DNA from: an uncultured Bacteroidota bacterium
GTDB lineage: Bacteria; Bacteroidota; Bacteroidia; JABEUT01
Assembly: GCA_903863935.1 (NCBI GenBank)
Contig: CAIPDV010000014.1
Span: forward strand, 1-49,645
Direction of reading: 5' to 3'
DNA: 49,645 nt
Shown here: one piece after another, positions 1 through 9,048 of the stretch
Layout: each line of letters opens with the position of its first letter
Numbering within the stretch: the first letter of the stretch is position 1
The notes under the pieces: model-generated
Database searches by the model: none
Told to the model about the DNA's origin: nothing
Seen by the model: only the letters and a program-made list of their open reading frames with translations
Program-made: the position numbers and the translations under genes

Positions 1-44
1 CATTGTTATTCTGTTGTTATTTCACTGTTATTTTCATTGTTATT
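1..44. repeat. 11-bp phased TGTTATT array (edge of window)
   Basis: Four exact TGTTATT words start at positions 4, 15, 26 and 38, so spacings are 11, 11 and 12 bases. The array probably continues upstream of the window. The same core TGTTA recurs with about 11-base phasing near 42.8 kb. Bases 45-139 hold no gene that I can see. Confidence 0.6.
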
Positions 45-139
45 TTGGGATATTTTCCACAAAAAAAGGCGGTCAAAATTGCATCGCCTTAATTTCTCCT
101 TGATTTTTTTTCAATGGCAGGAAATACCTTACAGATAAT

Positions 140-1318
140 TTAGTGGTCTTCATATAACTCATTTCTGGAAATAAAAAGACTAGGTTTCTCTACTAACTTT
201 TTATTCTTTCCATGATGATGTTTCCAATGAATATTTTCTTTAACAAGTTTATATTTCTTCCCATTAAATCTGTATCTGTCAGTTAATGTAAAATCAAAAT
301 CATCATGTTGCTTAGCTACATTTTGAACTGCATCCGATGCCTCCTCGGGGCTTTCTATTTGCATTGTTGAATCGAAGCCACTCCGAAGATAATCACCATA
401 CGAAGTTGTAATAATATCAGGAAATAATGAGTCCATTTGCAAGGTATCTATATCAAACCAGGTATCCCAAACATTGCGTTGTCTGTATGTACGGCAAACA
501 TTATCTTTCTGGAATAAAATTTTAAAAGTATTACCTTGAATTTCAAAAATAAAAGCGTTAATATATATAGGCTGTGAAGCACCGCTGACATACGAGCCAA
601 GCAAGCACGCAATAGTATGCTTGCCTAAATTTATTCTGTGTATTGGCGATAAATCCACTGATTCACCATAGAAACCTAAGGCAGGGCAGAAGGCTTCCAG
701 TTTCCAATTGCCACCCTCTTCAATAAATGATGCTAACCCAAGGCAAGCACCCACATACCTGCCTCCTCCATTATAAAAATCGTCAACAAAATGAGCCGTG
801 GAAAAGGAAGCAATTATATGCCTTTTTCCATCTAAATTATATATCAAGGTATCATGGACAAATGTTTCATTCATACCTTCCATAGGAAAATCCAAGGGAA
901 CTTCGCGATCGCAGTCATCTTTATAGCTATGCCTTGGGGTTAGAGGGCTTTGCCAATTTTCAAAATCAATAGAATCATCTGATGAATTCCAAAATTCATA
1001 ATGGTTGCCCGGGAATAATTTAATAAGGGCACTATCTAAATTGAATGCCCCGTAAATAGTTATATCCCGAAACTTGTAGAGGTTAAAGCCAATACTCTTC
1101 GACTTGATTTTTTCAAAAGCATCTTGCCTTTCCTTTCGTTCTTTCGTTGTTACCTTATGCTTAGGTTTCTTAGCCGAATCCTTGTAAACCACATTACGAC
1201 CTATACTTGATTCTCCGCAGGCAGAAGCCAGAAATGATGCATGTATTACTGCATGACATATTATTCCTGTTAATGATAAAACTAAAAATAAAACAACTAA
1301 TTTCCGTGATAGTGCCAC
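140..1318 (-). CDS. hypothetical exported protein, 392 aa
   Basis: I do not recognise the family. The protein opens with two Arg/Lys residues and a hydrophobic stretch (about residues 7-32), consistent with a signal peptide or single N-terminal anchor, so it is probably periplasmic or surface exposed. A Lys/Arg-rich linker follows (about residues 50-75), then a long globular part rich in Asp, Tyr and Phe without repeats or a recognisable motif. There is no T9SS sorting domain at the C-terminus, which ends in a basic His/Lys-rich stretch and an acidic tail. The start is GTG; no better ATG lies upstream in frame. It is convergent with nothing, stands alone, and runs in the same direction as fumC with a 58-base gap, so it could be read through from fumC. 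Coding potential looks real from its length and composition; the function is unknown. Confidence 0.7.
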   Translation of the reverse strand: MALSRKLVVLFLVLSLTGIICHAVIHASFLASACGESSIGRNVVYKDSAKKPKHKVTTKERKERQDAFEKIKSKSIGFNLYKFRDITIYGAFNLDSALIKLFPGNHYEFWNSSDDSIDFENWQSPLTPRHSYKDDCDREVPLDFPMEGMNETFVHDTLIYNLDGKRHIIASFSTAHFVDDFYNGGGRYVGACLGLASFIEEGGNWKLEAFCPALGFYGESVDLSPIHRINLGKHTIACLLGSYVSGASQPIYINAFIFEIQGNTFKILFQKDNVCRTYRQRNVWDTWFDIDTLQMDSLFPDIITTSYGDYLRSGFDSTMQIESPEEASDAVQNVAKQHDDFDFTLTDRYRFNGKKYKLVKENIHWKHHHGKNKKLVEKPSLFISRNELYEDH

Positions 1319-1376
1319 TATGCAAATATCACAAATATTTTTGTTAAGAAAATAATTATCCCGCTAAATATTTCTC

Positions 1377-2768
1377 TTATAATGACCCAATCATCTTGGA
1401 AGGCACCACCCATTGGTCGAACTGCTCACTGGTTAGCAGCCCTAATTCAATAGCTGCTTGTCTCAATGATTTGTTCTCGTGATGGGCTTTCTTCGCAATC
1501 TTGGCGGCATTCTCATACCCGATATGAGTATTGAGGGCGGTTACTAACATAAGTGAGTTCTCCAAGTTCTTTTCGATGGCAGGCATGTTAGGTTCAATAC
1601 CAACAGCACAATGTTCGTTGAAGGAATTACAAGCATCACCAATCAAACGGGCCGAATTGAGCAGGTTAAAAATTATTACCGGTTTAAATACATTCAGTTC
1701 AAAATGTCCGTTCATTCCACCAATGGAAATGGCAGTATCGTTACCTACTACCTGAGCACAAACCATGGTCATGGCTTCACATTGGGTTGGATTTACTTTG
1801 CCGGGCATAATGGATGATCCCGGTTCATTTTCCGGAATGAGTATCTCTCCAATGCCGCAACGTGGACCCGAAGCAAGCAGACGAACATCACTCGCAATTT
1901 TCATTAATGATACAGCCAGTTGCTTTAATGCTCCTGATGTTTCCACCATGGAATCATGCGAAGCAAGCGATTCGAACTTATTCTCCGCCGTTACAAAAGG
2001 CAATCCGGAAATCTCCGATATTTTTTTTGCTACCAACACCGAATAACCATTAGGTGTATTCAATCCTGTACCCACCGCCGAGCCGCCTAATGCAAGTTCC
2101 GATAAATGCGCCAAGGTATTTTTCAACGCTTTAATGCCATGCTCCAATTGAGAAACATAGCCCGAGAATTCTTGCCCTAGCGTTAGTGGAGTAGCATCCA
2201 TCAGGTGTGTACGGCCTATCTTCACTATATCTTTAAAAGCTTTTGCTTTCTTATCGAGTGTATTTTTAAGCAGTTCAACGTTCGGGATTGTGTGCTCAAC
2301 AATCATTTTATAAGCCGCAATGCTCATAGCAGTGGGGAATGTATCATTCGATGATTGTGATTTGTTCACATCGTCATTCGGGTGAATTGATTTCTTTTCG
2401 TCCATCAAACTACCTCCGAGAACCACATGCGCACGGTTAGCCACCACTTCATTCACATTCATATTCGATTGTGTTCCCGAACCTGTTTGCCAAACCACCA
2501 ATGGAAATTCATTATCCAAAGCTCCGGTAAGTATTTCATCACATACATTTGAAATAATATCGCATTTGTCTTTTGGTAAAACACCCAGTTCATTATTGGC
2601 TTGTGCTGCCGCTTTTTTCAAAATAGCAAAAGCATAAATAACTTCTTTTGGCATCAGGTTGCCCCCTATTTTAAAATTGTTGCGGGACCGCTCAGTTTGT
2701 GCGCCCCAGTATTTGTCCGCAGGAATTTCCACAGGACCCATAGTATCTTTTTCTATTCTGATTGACAT
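1377..2768 (-). CDS. fumC: fumarate hydratase class II
   Basis: FumC interconverts fumarate and malate in the TCA cycle, as an iron-independent cytoplasmic homotetramer. The 463-residue length is standard. Visible signatures are WGAQTERS near residue 21, GSGTQSNMN near 96-104, [10 protein letters not shown] with the catalytic base region His188, and the fumarase/aspartase-superfamily signature [11 protein letters not shown] at 317-327, whose Ser318 is on the active-site loop. His188 and Ser318 carry the same numbers as in the E. coli enzyme. Aspartase and argininosuccinate lyase share the last motif, but WGAQTERS and overall length point to fumarase. The ATG start is supported by a promoter-like TAGGTTTG 28 bases upstream on the same strand. 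Confidence 0.97.
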   Translation of the reverse strand: MSIRIEKDTMGPVEIPADKYWGAQTERSRNNFKIGGNLMPKEVIYAFAILKKAAAQANNELGVLPKDKCDIISNVCDEILTGALDNEFPLVVWQTGSGTQSNMNVNEVVANRAHVVLGGSLMDEKKSIHPNDDVNKSQSSNDTFPTAMSIAAYKMIVEHTIPNVELLKNTLDKKAKAFKDIVKIGRTHLMDATPLTLGQEFSGYVSQLEHGIKALKNTLAHLSELALGGSAVGTGLNTPNGYSVLVAKKISEISGLPFVTAENKFESLASHDSMVETSGALKQLAVSLMKIASDVRLLASGPRCGIGEILIPENEPGSSIMPGKVNPTQCEAMTMVCAQVVGNDTAISIGGMNGHFELNVFKPVIIFNLLNSARLIGDACNSFNEHCAVGIEPNMPAIEKNLENSLMLVTALNTHIGYENAAKIAKKAHHENKSLRQAAIELGLLTSEQFDQWVVPSKMIGSL

Positions 2769-2795
2769 AGGAATTTATGTTTAATTTTTGTAATG

Positions 2796-2803
2796 CAAAC
2801 CTA
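2796..2803 (-). promoter_or_regulatory. -7 element (TAGGTTTG) of fumC
   Basis: On the minus strand this reads TAGGTTTG and matches the Bacteroidota sigma-ABfr -7 consensus TAnnTTTG, 28 bases before the fumC ATG. No clear TTG is seen at -33. Confidence 0.5.
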
Positions 2804-2860
2804 TAAAAAAATTGATTGTGAAAATGTGATTCTTTCACAGGACTAGCACTATCAGTAAAC

Positions 2861-2889
2861 TTGCTAATCTGAAAGAACCTTTATCTTTA
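2861..2889 (+). promoter_or_regulatory. promoter of the first NHL-repeat gene
   Basis: TTG at 2861-2863, an 18-base spacer, and TATCTTTA at 2882-2889, close to the Bacteroidota -33/-7 pattern. The ATG lies 27 bases further on. The paralogous gene at 4374 has the same arrangement. Confidence 0.5.
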
Positions 2890-2915
2890 CCTACCTCAAA
2901 AAACCCCTGAACTTT

Positions 2916-4282
2916 ATGAAAACAATTTACAAAACCTTATCAGTAACAGCAATTCTTGCATCTGCATTAATAGCAAAATCACAAAACATTTACACATATG
3001 CCGGTAACGGGGTACAAGGATATAGTGGTGATGGTGGCCAAGCTTCTGCTGCCGAATTGCGTTTCCCATCGAGTATGGGTATGGATAATTTGGGGAACGT
3101 ACTAATTGTTGACCAGGGGAATTATGTTATTCGTAAAGTGAGCCCTTCGGGCGTAATTTCTACAATTGCAGGAATTGGAGTTTCTGGTTTTACCGGAGAC
3201 GGAGGACCAGCCACTGCTGCTGAATTATACTTTCCTCAACAAATTTGGGTTGATACGATTACCTCATTCATTTATATTGCCGACGAAGGTGTTAATCGCA
3301 TACGCCAAATTGACAACGCAGGCATTATAACTACTATAGCAGGTAAAATGGGAGGAGGAGGATACACGGGAGATGGGGTGCAGGCAACCGCAACCAAACT
3401 CAATGGCCCATGGGGGGTTGCACTTGATTTAGCCGGAAACAAATTTATTGGAGACAGTTATAACAACAGGATTCGTAAAGTTGATATTACCGGTATAATA
3501 TCAACAGTGGCGGGCAATGGAGTTAGCGGGTATACAGGAGATGGCGGACCTGCAACTGCCGCTGAAATTTTCGACCCCACAAGCATGAGAACAGATGTTT
3601 CGGGAAATATTTATTGGGGAGAACTGGGAAACGCAGTAATAAGGAAAGTTGATTTATTATCGGGGAACATAAGCACAATTGCAGGTACCCCCTATGGTGG
3701 TTATTCTGGTGATGGTGGGCAGGCTACAGCTGCTGAACTAAACCAACCGACCGATGTTTTTATTGACGGCTCAGGCAATATTTTATTGCTGACTTTTATA
3801 ATAATGTGGTTAGAATGGTTACTCCGGCCGGAATCATTACCACTGTAGCAGGCAATGGTTATGGTGCAGGATTAGGAATTGGCGGGTACACGGGTGACGG
3901 AGGGCCGGCAACAAATGCTGAATTAATGTATCCGCAAAGCATTTATGTAGATAAATCAAGCAATCTTTATATCGCAGATTTCAACAATAGTGCTGTAAGA
4001 GTTGTTACTCCGGTTCCAAGCAATACGAACCATATTACTGTGGCTGATGAACAGTTTACTTTGTACCCCAACCCCGCCAATAGCGTCATTACAATAACAG
4101 CAAGTAAAAACATTGATGCCGTTAAGATCTATGACCTAACAGGACAACTTCTTTCAGAGTATACAAGGCAAAATGGGAAAACAGCACTACTTGATGTAAG
4201 TAATTTTGCAAATGGTTTGTATTTTATTACAGTTTTAAGTAACGGTAAAACGACAACAAAAAAGGCTATTATAAATAAATAA
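2916..4282 (+). pseudogene. NHL-repeat T9SS cargo protein, frameshifted
   Basis: This reads as one gene of about 455 codons split by a one-base deletion. The upstream frame (2916-3848) has a signal peptide (residues 1-22) and four to five NHL-type repeats with the pattern AGxGxxGYxGDGGxAtaAEL...P..v.vD..GN.yIAD...N.iRKV. It then loses the pattern just after a run of four T at 3781-3784. Inserting one T there restores the reading IFIADFYNNVVRMVTPAGII, which continues in the other frame to 4282 through another NHL repeat and a C-terminal T9SS type A sorting domain (FTLYPNPANSVITI ... KAIINK). The intact paralogue at 4374 supports this. NHL repeats form a beta-propeller; the product would be exported and cleaved or anchored by T9SS. 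The break may be a genuine mutation or an assembly error in a homopolymer. Confidence 0.82.
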
Positions 4283-4316
4283 TTTTTTTTCGTTTTGAGG
4301 TTTTATTGTCCTTAGC

Positions 4317-4348
4317 TTGGCTCCTAAACGATAAATATTTTACCTTTA
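4317..4348 (+). promoter_or_regulatory. promoter of the second NHL-repeat gene
   Basis: TTG at 4317-4319, a 21-base spacer and TACCTTTA at 4341-4348, with the ATG 25 bases downstream. It mirrors the promoter before the paralogue at 2916. Confidence 0.5.
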
Positions 4349-4373
4349 TGTCCTGAATCAAACTGAAGTTACT

Positions 4374-5723
4374 ATGAAAATATATTACAAAATATTGACT
4401 GGAGCATTAATTGCCATTGTACCGGTACTTACACAATCTCAAAACATTTCCACATTTGCCGGCACCGGACTGTCGGGCTATTTTGGCGATGGTGGTCAAG
4501 CCACAGACGCAGAGTTAAGTTCTCCCGGAGGGTTATATATGGATAAAACCGGAAACGTTTTAATTGCCGACCAGGGTAATGGTTCCATACGCCAGGTATC
4601 CGCTTCGGGAATAGTAACTACAATTGTTGGGGTTGGTGCAGGTGGTTATTACGGTGATGGCGGCCAGGCTACTGCGGCGGAATTAAGCGCACCGGAACTC
4701 TTATGGGTTGATACTTCTTCGGGCAATTTATTTATTGCCGACCAGTTAAACAACAGGATCCGGAAAGTTGATAACTCAGGTATTATTACCACCGTTGCCG
4801 GGATTGGTGTAAGCGGCTATAGTGGTGACGGTGGGCAGGCTACCGATGCAGAATTAGCAACTCCCATTGCGGTATCATTTGATAATTCAGGCAACATGTA
4901 TATTGCCGATTATAGTACCCATCATATTAGAAAAGTTGACAATAGCGGTGTTATTACAACTATTGCCGGCACAGGAATAGGAGGCTACAATGGAGATGGT
5001 ATTCAGGCTACGGCTGCAGAATTGAATAATCCTTCGAGCGTGCGGGTAGATGCAGCAGGGAATATTTACGTATCCGAAATAAACGGTCAGCGAATCCGGA
5101 AAATTGACCCTAGCGGGATAATTAGTACAATTGCCGGAACGGGTGCAGGAGGATATAATGGAGACGGAATTTCTGCTACAAGTGCTCAGATCTCTGACCC
5201 CTTTGATGTTTTTCTGGATGCTTCGGGAGATGTATTTATTGCTGAATTTATTGGAAACAGAGTAAGAGAAGTGAACACCTCCGGAATGATAAGTACCATT
5301 GCGGGAATTGGTGTAGGTGGTTTCAGTGGCGATGGTGGGCTTGCAACAGCAGCTGAACTGAATTATCCTTTGGCTATTTATGTAGATGCTTCAGCCAATA
5401 TGTACATTGCGGAATGGGGAAATAACCGCGTTCGTTATGTAGGTGGAATTCCTACAGGAACAAACAGAGGAGTTAGCGGAAGTGCACAAGTCTCAGTTTA
5501 TCCTAATCCTGCAAATGATTTGCTTACTATTTACTCCTCAAAAAACATTGATGGTATAAGAGTCTATAATCTTACTGGCGAACTGCTCGACAATTACGAC
5601 TATGGAAACAAAGCCATGATATCAAAACAAATTGATGTGAGCAAATATCCGGCAGGAGTTTACTTTTTAAAAGTAAGAAGTAATGGAGAAGAAATAATTC
5701 GTAAAGCTGTAATAAGCAGGTAG
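4374..5723 (+). CDS. NHL-repeat T9SS cargo protein (intact paralogue)
   Basis: An exported protein of 449 residues. A signal peptide (1-22, ending TQSQ) is followed by about six NHL-type repeats of roughly 54 residues, each with a GYxGDG turn, A.AEL, a P, then vD.sGN.yIAD and a basic RKV strand; together they probably form a six-bladed beta-propeller. The C-terminal 80 residues are a T9SS type A sorting domain starting VSVYPNPANDLLTIYSS and ending in RKAVISR, so it should cross the outer membrane by the type 9 system. It is a tandem duplicate of the frameshifted gene 91 bases upstream, and each copy has its own promoter. The ligand or enzymatic activity of the propeller cannot be read from the sequence. 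Confidence 0.88.
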   Translation: MKIYYKILTGALIAIVPVLTQSQNISTFAGTGLSGYFGDGGQATDAELSSPGGLYMDKTGNVLIADQGNGSIRQVSASGIVTTIVGVGAGGYYGDGGQATAAELSAPELLWVDTSSGNLFIADQLNNRIRKVDNSGIITTVAGIGVSGYSGDGGQATDAELATPIAVSFDNSGNMYIADYSTHHIRKVDNSGVITTIAGTGIGGYNGDGIQATAAELNNPSSVRVDAAGNIYVSEINGQRIRKIDPSGIISTIAGTGAGGYNGDGISATSAQISDPFDVFLDASGDVFIAEFIGNRVREVNTSGMISTIAGIGVGGFSGDGGLATAAELNYPLAIYVDASANMYIAEWGNNRVRYVGGIPTGTNRGVSGSAQVSVYPNPANDLLTIYSSKNIDGIRVYNLTGELLDNYDYGNKAMISKQIDVSKYPAGVYFLKVRSNGEEIIRKAVISR

Positions 5724-5764
5724 GGCAATCAGTTCAAGATTTCGAAGAATTGCTTGTAAATGCT

Positions 5765-6424
5765 TTACGCTTTCATTCTTTTTATTAGAATTTCAATCCA
5801 GTTATTGAATCGTGGGCACTTAGCTAGTATAGAATCGAAGCCATTTTCAAGTGCTATCATTGGGCCATGAAATGTCTTTCGATATTCAGGTATCAATCTT
5901 AATAATCTTTTAGAAGGTGCCGTTGTTGGCCCTTCATTTATTAACTCAGGATTTGGATACTTATCTACAGTATTAATAAGTTCAGTCATATTTTCTGAAG
6001 GTATACTGGTAAAAAGTTCAAACCCGCTTTTTCCTGAAAACAACAACCCTTCAAATTCATGCAATTGAATATATGGAACGAATCTTGAAGAATCAATATC
6101 CTGCGCTATTTCTTTTTCCAAAAAACTGACCCTTTCAACAACATTAACTATTCTTTGGGCCTCTGTATATTTAGGAAAATCATTTTCCAATCGAAAGAAA
6201 TCAATCAACGAGGTAACTATTATATCATTCTCTCTTTTTAAAAGATTCAGAATATTCATTTTAAACCTTACATAACTCATAGAACCACCTTTATGTCCGC
6301 GGCTTGTTTGCAGTTTAATTGCCCTGACATCATTAATTCCTTCGCGGGACATATAATCATAAATGCTACTATTTATGAACTCTTCTTCAGTTGTACCTTC
6401 GGATATAATGTATATTCCCCTCAT
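5765..6424 (-). CDS. DUF4276 family (TOPRIM-like) protein, partner of the upstream ATPase
   Basis: The 219-residue protein has the layout of DUF4276 proteins: EGTTEE at residues 9-14, an Asp in SLIDFF (Asp75), HEFEGLLFS at 122-130 and GPTTAPSKR at about 165-173. DUF4276 is regarded as a TOPRIM-like fold, in which the early Glu and the Asp would bind metal for nuclease chemistry; that activity is inferred, not shown. Its ATG overlaps the TGA of the ATPase gene by the four bases ATGA (6421-6424), so translation is coupled and the two proteins very probably act together. ATPase-plus-TOPRIM pairs such as PARIS (AriA-AriB) and the fused OLD nucleases are anti-phage systems. The downstream neighbour at 5723 is convergent, so this is the last gene of a two-gene unit. 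Confidence 0.85.
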   Translation of the reverse strand: MRGIYIISEGTTEEEFINSSIYDYMSREGINDVRAIKLQTSRGHKGGSMSYVRFKMNILNLLKRENDIIVTSLIDFFRLENDFPKYTEAQRIVNVVERVSFLEKEIAQDIDSSRFVPYIQLHEFEGLLFSGKSGFELFTSIPSENMTELINTVDKYPNPELINEGPTTAPSKRLLRLIPEYRKTFHGPMIALENGFDSILAKCPRFNNWIEILIKRMKA

Positions 6425-7494
6425 TGCGGACGGCCTCCTATAACATTTTTATCCCACAAATCCCCTATAGAGTAGTCCTTAAGCCAGTCACTCAATGATT
6501 CAGTACTTTGTCTTTTAAATATCGTTTGATTATCTTTCTTTTCAACCACAATTACATCGTCCGCCTCAAAGTTATTCAGTAGTTCTATTGATTGAGTTGA
6601 AATAATAATCTGCATTTTAACTGATGCACTTCGAATTATCGCAGCCAGTTTATCAATAGCAAATGGATGCAAGCCTAATTCAGGTTCATCAATAATAATA
6701 GTCGCAGGAGGTTCAGGCTGCAAAAGTAAAGTTGCAAGGCAAATGAATCTTAATGTACCATCTGATAAATAGTGTGCATCACGGTATGCATCACTTCCTT
6801 TTTCAAACCATTTTAAGGAAATATTCCCAGTTGAATCAGGTATTAAATCGAACCTATTAAAAAATGGAGCAACAGAACGTATTGTCTTTTCAATAATATT
6901 AAAATGCTTAGGGTATTCTCCTATTAATCTGTATAAAAATGCTGCGAGATTACCTGCATCTTCATATAAAAAACGATTATCATTTACATTGCAAAATCTT
7001 TTTACAGAAGCAGTAGCACTAGTATCATGAAAATGAAAAATTCGAAATGTTTCAAAATATTTACGTCTTATTTCCGGTAAATTGGATTCCTCAAAACCTC
7101 TTTCACCCGTAAAATTGCGTAAGTCCTGAGGGACTTGATTTTCAAATCCACTCATTTCACCAAGAAATATCAATCTACTATCTTGGGTCGGAAATAGTCT
7201 AAATAAGTAAGTATTTGCATCCACATTATTAATACGGAGAAACTCTATCCTACCTTCTAAAAATGTGGATTGTTTTGCACCAAAATATAAAAAACTATCT
7301 GCCTTGCCGCTATGATATGCGACATAGCCTTGAAGATTTTGGTTCATAATATTTTTCAGGAATCTAAAAAAACTGATTAGATTGCTTTTTCCTGAACCAT
7401 TTGCACCAATTAGTATATTGACAGCTCCTAGCTTAATATCATTAGCCTCTCGAATTGACTTAAAATTTTTTAAACTAATAGAATGAATACTCAT
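6421..7494 (-). CDS. AAA/ABC-type ATPase (RecF/OLD-like), first gene of ATPase-DUF4276 pair
   Basis: A 357-residue SMC/RecF-like ATPase. It starts with the typical SISLKNFKSI strand, then the Walker A GANGSGKS at residues 30-37, a variable middle region, an ABC-like signature LSDGTLRF at about 243-250, and Walker B IIIDEPELGLHP at about 266-277, followed by QIIISTQS, the switch region. I chose the ATG at 7494 because the LKNF motif must lie a few residues from the N-terminus; an upstream in-frame ATG at 7554 would add 20 residues with no family counterpart. There is no TOPRIM domain at its C-terminus; that role seems to be supplied by the overlapping DUF4276 gene. Upstream is the arsC-like gene on the same strand with a gap of 67 bases. 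A role in phage defence or DNA repair is inference. Confidence 0.88.
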   Translation of the reverse strand: MSIHSISLKNFKSIREANDIKLGAVNILIGANGSGKSNLISFFRFLKNIMNQNLQGYVAYHSGKADSFLYFGAKQSTFLEGRIEFLRINNVDANTYLFRLFPTQDSRLIFLGEMSGFENQVPQDLRNFTGERGFEESNLPEIRRKYFETFRIFHFHDTSATASVKRFCNVNDNRFLYEDAGNLAAFLYRLIGEYPKHFNIIEKTIRSVAPFFNRFDLIPDSTGNISLKWFEKGSDAYRDAHYLSDGTLRFICLATLLLQPEPPATIIIDEPELGLHPFAIDKLAAIIRSASVKMQIIISTQSIELLNNFEADDVIVVEKKDNQTIFKRQSTESLSDWLKDYSIGDLWDKNVIGGRPQ

Positions 7495-7561
7495 TTGTTT
7501 TTTATGTCTTATGCTTTCCGGGGCGAAAATTAGCAAAAAATATGCTAACTTCAATTTCAGT

Positions 7562-7921
7562 CTATTTCAATATTTCCACAACCCGCTCTGCCGGGCGGCC
7601 AATAATGGCCTTATTGCCATAGATAGCAACCGGACGTTCAATAAGAATAGGGTTAGTACTCATTACCTTAATCCATTGGGCATCCGTGAGTTTTTTGTCT
7701 TTGTACTTTTCGGCAAATAAAGTTTCTTTTTTACGGAGCAGATCCTGTGGTTTTAACCCTAACTTTTTAATTACATCTTTTAATTCCTTTTCCGTAGGAA
7801 CATCTTTTAGGTACTCTATAATTTCTATTTCACAACCTTGTCCGTTAAGAATATCATAGGCCTCTCTGCATTTTGAACAACGGGGGTTATAGAAAAGAGT
7901 TACTTTCTTTTTTTTACTCAT
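7562..7921 (-). CDS. arsC: ArsC family (glutaredoxin-type arsenate reductase-like) protein
   Basis: The 119-residue length and the N-terminal NPRCSK with the nucleophile Cys15 fit the ArsC/Spx thioredoxin-fold family. The C-terminal RPVAIYGNKAIIGRP holds the arginines that bind the oxyanion in true arsenate reductases. A second cysteine (Cys18) forms a CSKC pair, more redox-like than the classical CSKS. There are no other ars genes here; the gene overlaps the 3' end of pdxA by eight bases and is therefore the second gene of a pdxA-arsC unit. It may be a general glutaredoxin-dependent reductase rather than an arsenic resistance factor. Confidence 0.85.
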   Translation of the reverse strand: MSKKKKVTLFYNPRCSKCREAYDILNGQGCEIEIIEYLKDVPTEKELKDVIKKLGLKPQDLLRKKETLFAEKYKDKKLTDAQWIKVMSTNPILIERPVAIYGNKAIIGRPAERVVEILK

Positions 7922-9008
7922 CTCTTTGGTTCATATTAACAGAGGCTGCTTTCAACGGGTTTGCTGTTGCCTGTTTGTAGTTTTTACGGGTACGAACCAG
8001 ATCGCAGGCAAGATATACCGCATTACGGAATGATTCTTCGTTGGCTTCATTCTTTCCTGCAATATCAAATGCAGTTCCATGGTCGGGCGATGTACGAATA
8101 ACAGGCAATCCTGCGGTGAAATTAACACCCGAATCGAATGCCATATACTTAAATGGGATCAATCCCTGATCATGATACATAGCCAGCACCGCATCAAATT
8201 TTTTAAACATCATGGCACCAAAAAATGCATCTGCCGGATAAGGACCATATGCCAGGATGCCCTCTTGCATAGCCGTTTTAATTGACGGTGCAATTATTTT
8301 TTCTTCTTCCTCCCCTATTGTTCCTGAGTCTCCCGCATGGGGGTTAAGGCCTAGCAAAGCAATTTTGGGTTTATTGATACTGAAATCCTGTTTTAATGAA
8401 GCCGCCAGAATTCTTAATTTCTTTAAAATCCGTTCATGTGTAATAGTTGCAGCAACCGATGCAATTGGCAAATGTTCTGTACACAATGCCACTTTAAGGC
8501 TATCAGAAACCAGCATCATAAGCGAATTGCTCTTACCGAATCTGTCATCAAGATAGGAAGTATGCCCTGCATAGGGAAAGGAATCGGAATGTGTATTGTG
8601 CTTATGGATTGGCGCGGTAACCAGCGCATCTATTTTATTTTTAGACAGTGCCTCACATGCCGCCTCGAAGGATTTGATGGCATACATTCCTCCACTGGAA
8701 GTCAGTCTTCCAAGTTCTATGTTTACTTCTTCGTTATATACATTTACCAGATTAAACTTGCGAGGTACAGCAGCCTCTGCTGAATTGATAGTATTATAAT
8801 TAAAGTTGTCCAGCTTCAGTGTTTTTTTATGATAGGAAATCGTTTTACCGGAACTGAAAAGAACAGGAGTGCATATCTCAAGCATTGCAGGGTCTGCAAA
8901 TGTTTTAATAATCACTTCCAATCCAATTCCATTAATATCGCCCTGCGAAATGCCTATAGTCACGGGCTTTTGAACTGGTATGGAACTCTGATTGGGCGTT
9001 GGTGTCAT
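7914..9008 (-). CDS. pdxA: 4-hydroxythreonine-4-phosphate dehydrogenase
   Basis: PdxA oxidises 4-phosphohydroxy-L-threonine in the DXP-dependent route to pyridoxal 5'-phosphate. The 364 residues include the N-terminal GISQGDINGIGLEV, DALVTAPIHK, YAGHTSYLDD with a metal-binding His, GLNPHAGDSG with the second, AMYHDQGLIPFK with the third, and the C-terminal VIRTSPDHGTAFDIAGK. All three metal-ligand histidines are present. The gene heads a unit with the arsC-like gene, which overlaps its end. PLP is needed by several enzymes of the window (RocD, SpeA-like). Confidence 0.96.
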   Translation of the reverse strand: MTPTPNQSSIPVQKPVTIGISQGDINGIGLEVIIKTFADPAMLEICTPVLFSSGKTISYHKKTLKLDNFNYNTINSAEAAVPRKFNLVNVYNEEVNIELGRLTSSGGMYAIKSFEAACEALSKNKIDALVTAPIHKHNTHSDSFPYAGHTSYLDDRFGKSNSLMMLVSDSLKVALCTEHLPIASVAATITHERILKKLRILAASLKQDFSINKPKIALLGLNPHAGDSGTIGEEEEKIIAPSIKTAMQEGILAYGPYPADAFFGAMMFKKFDAVLAMYHDQGLIPFKYMAFDSGVNFTAGLPVIRTSPDHGTAFDIAGKNEANEESFRNAVYLACDLVRTRKNYKQATANPLKAASVNMNQRDE

Positions 9009-9048
9009 ATATTGAATTGTGAAAGTTATGCGTTAGTTAATATCCTTT

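Noticed and set aside
7562-7921. Arsenic resistance operon
   Set aside because: Only an arsC-like gene is present and it is coupled to pdxA; there is no arsR, arsB or acr3.
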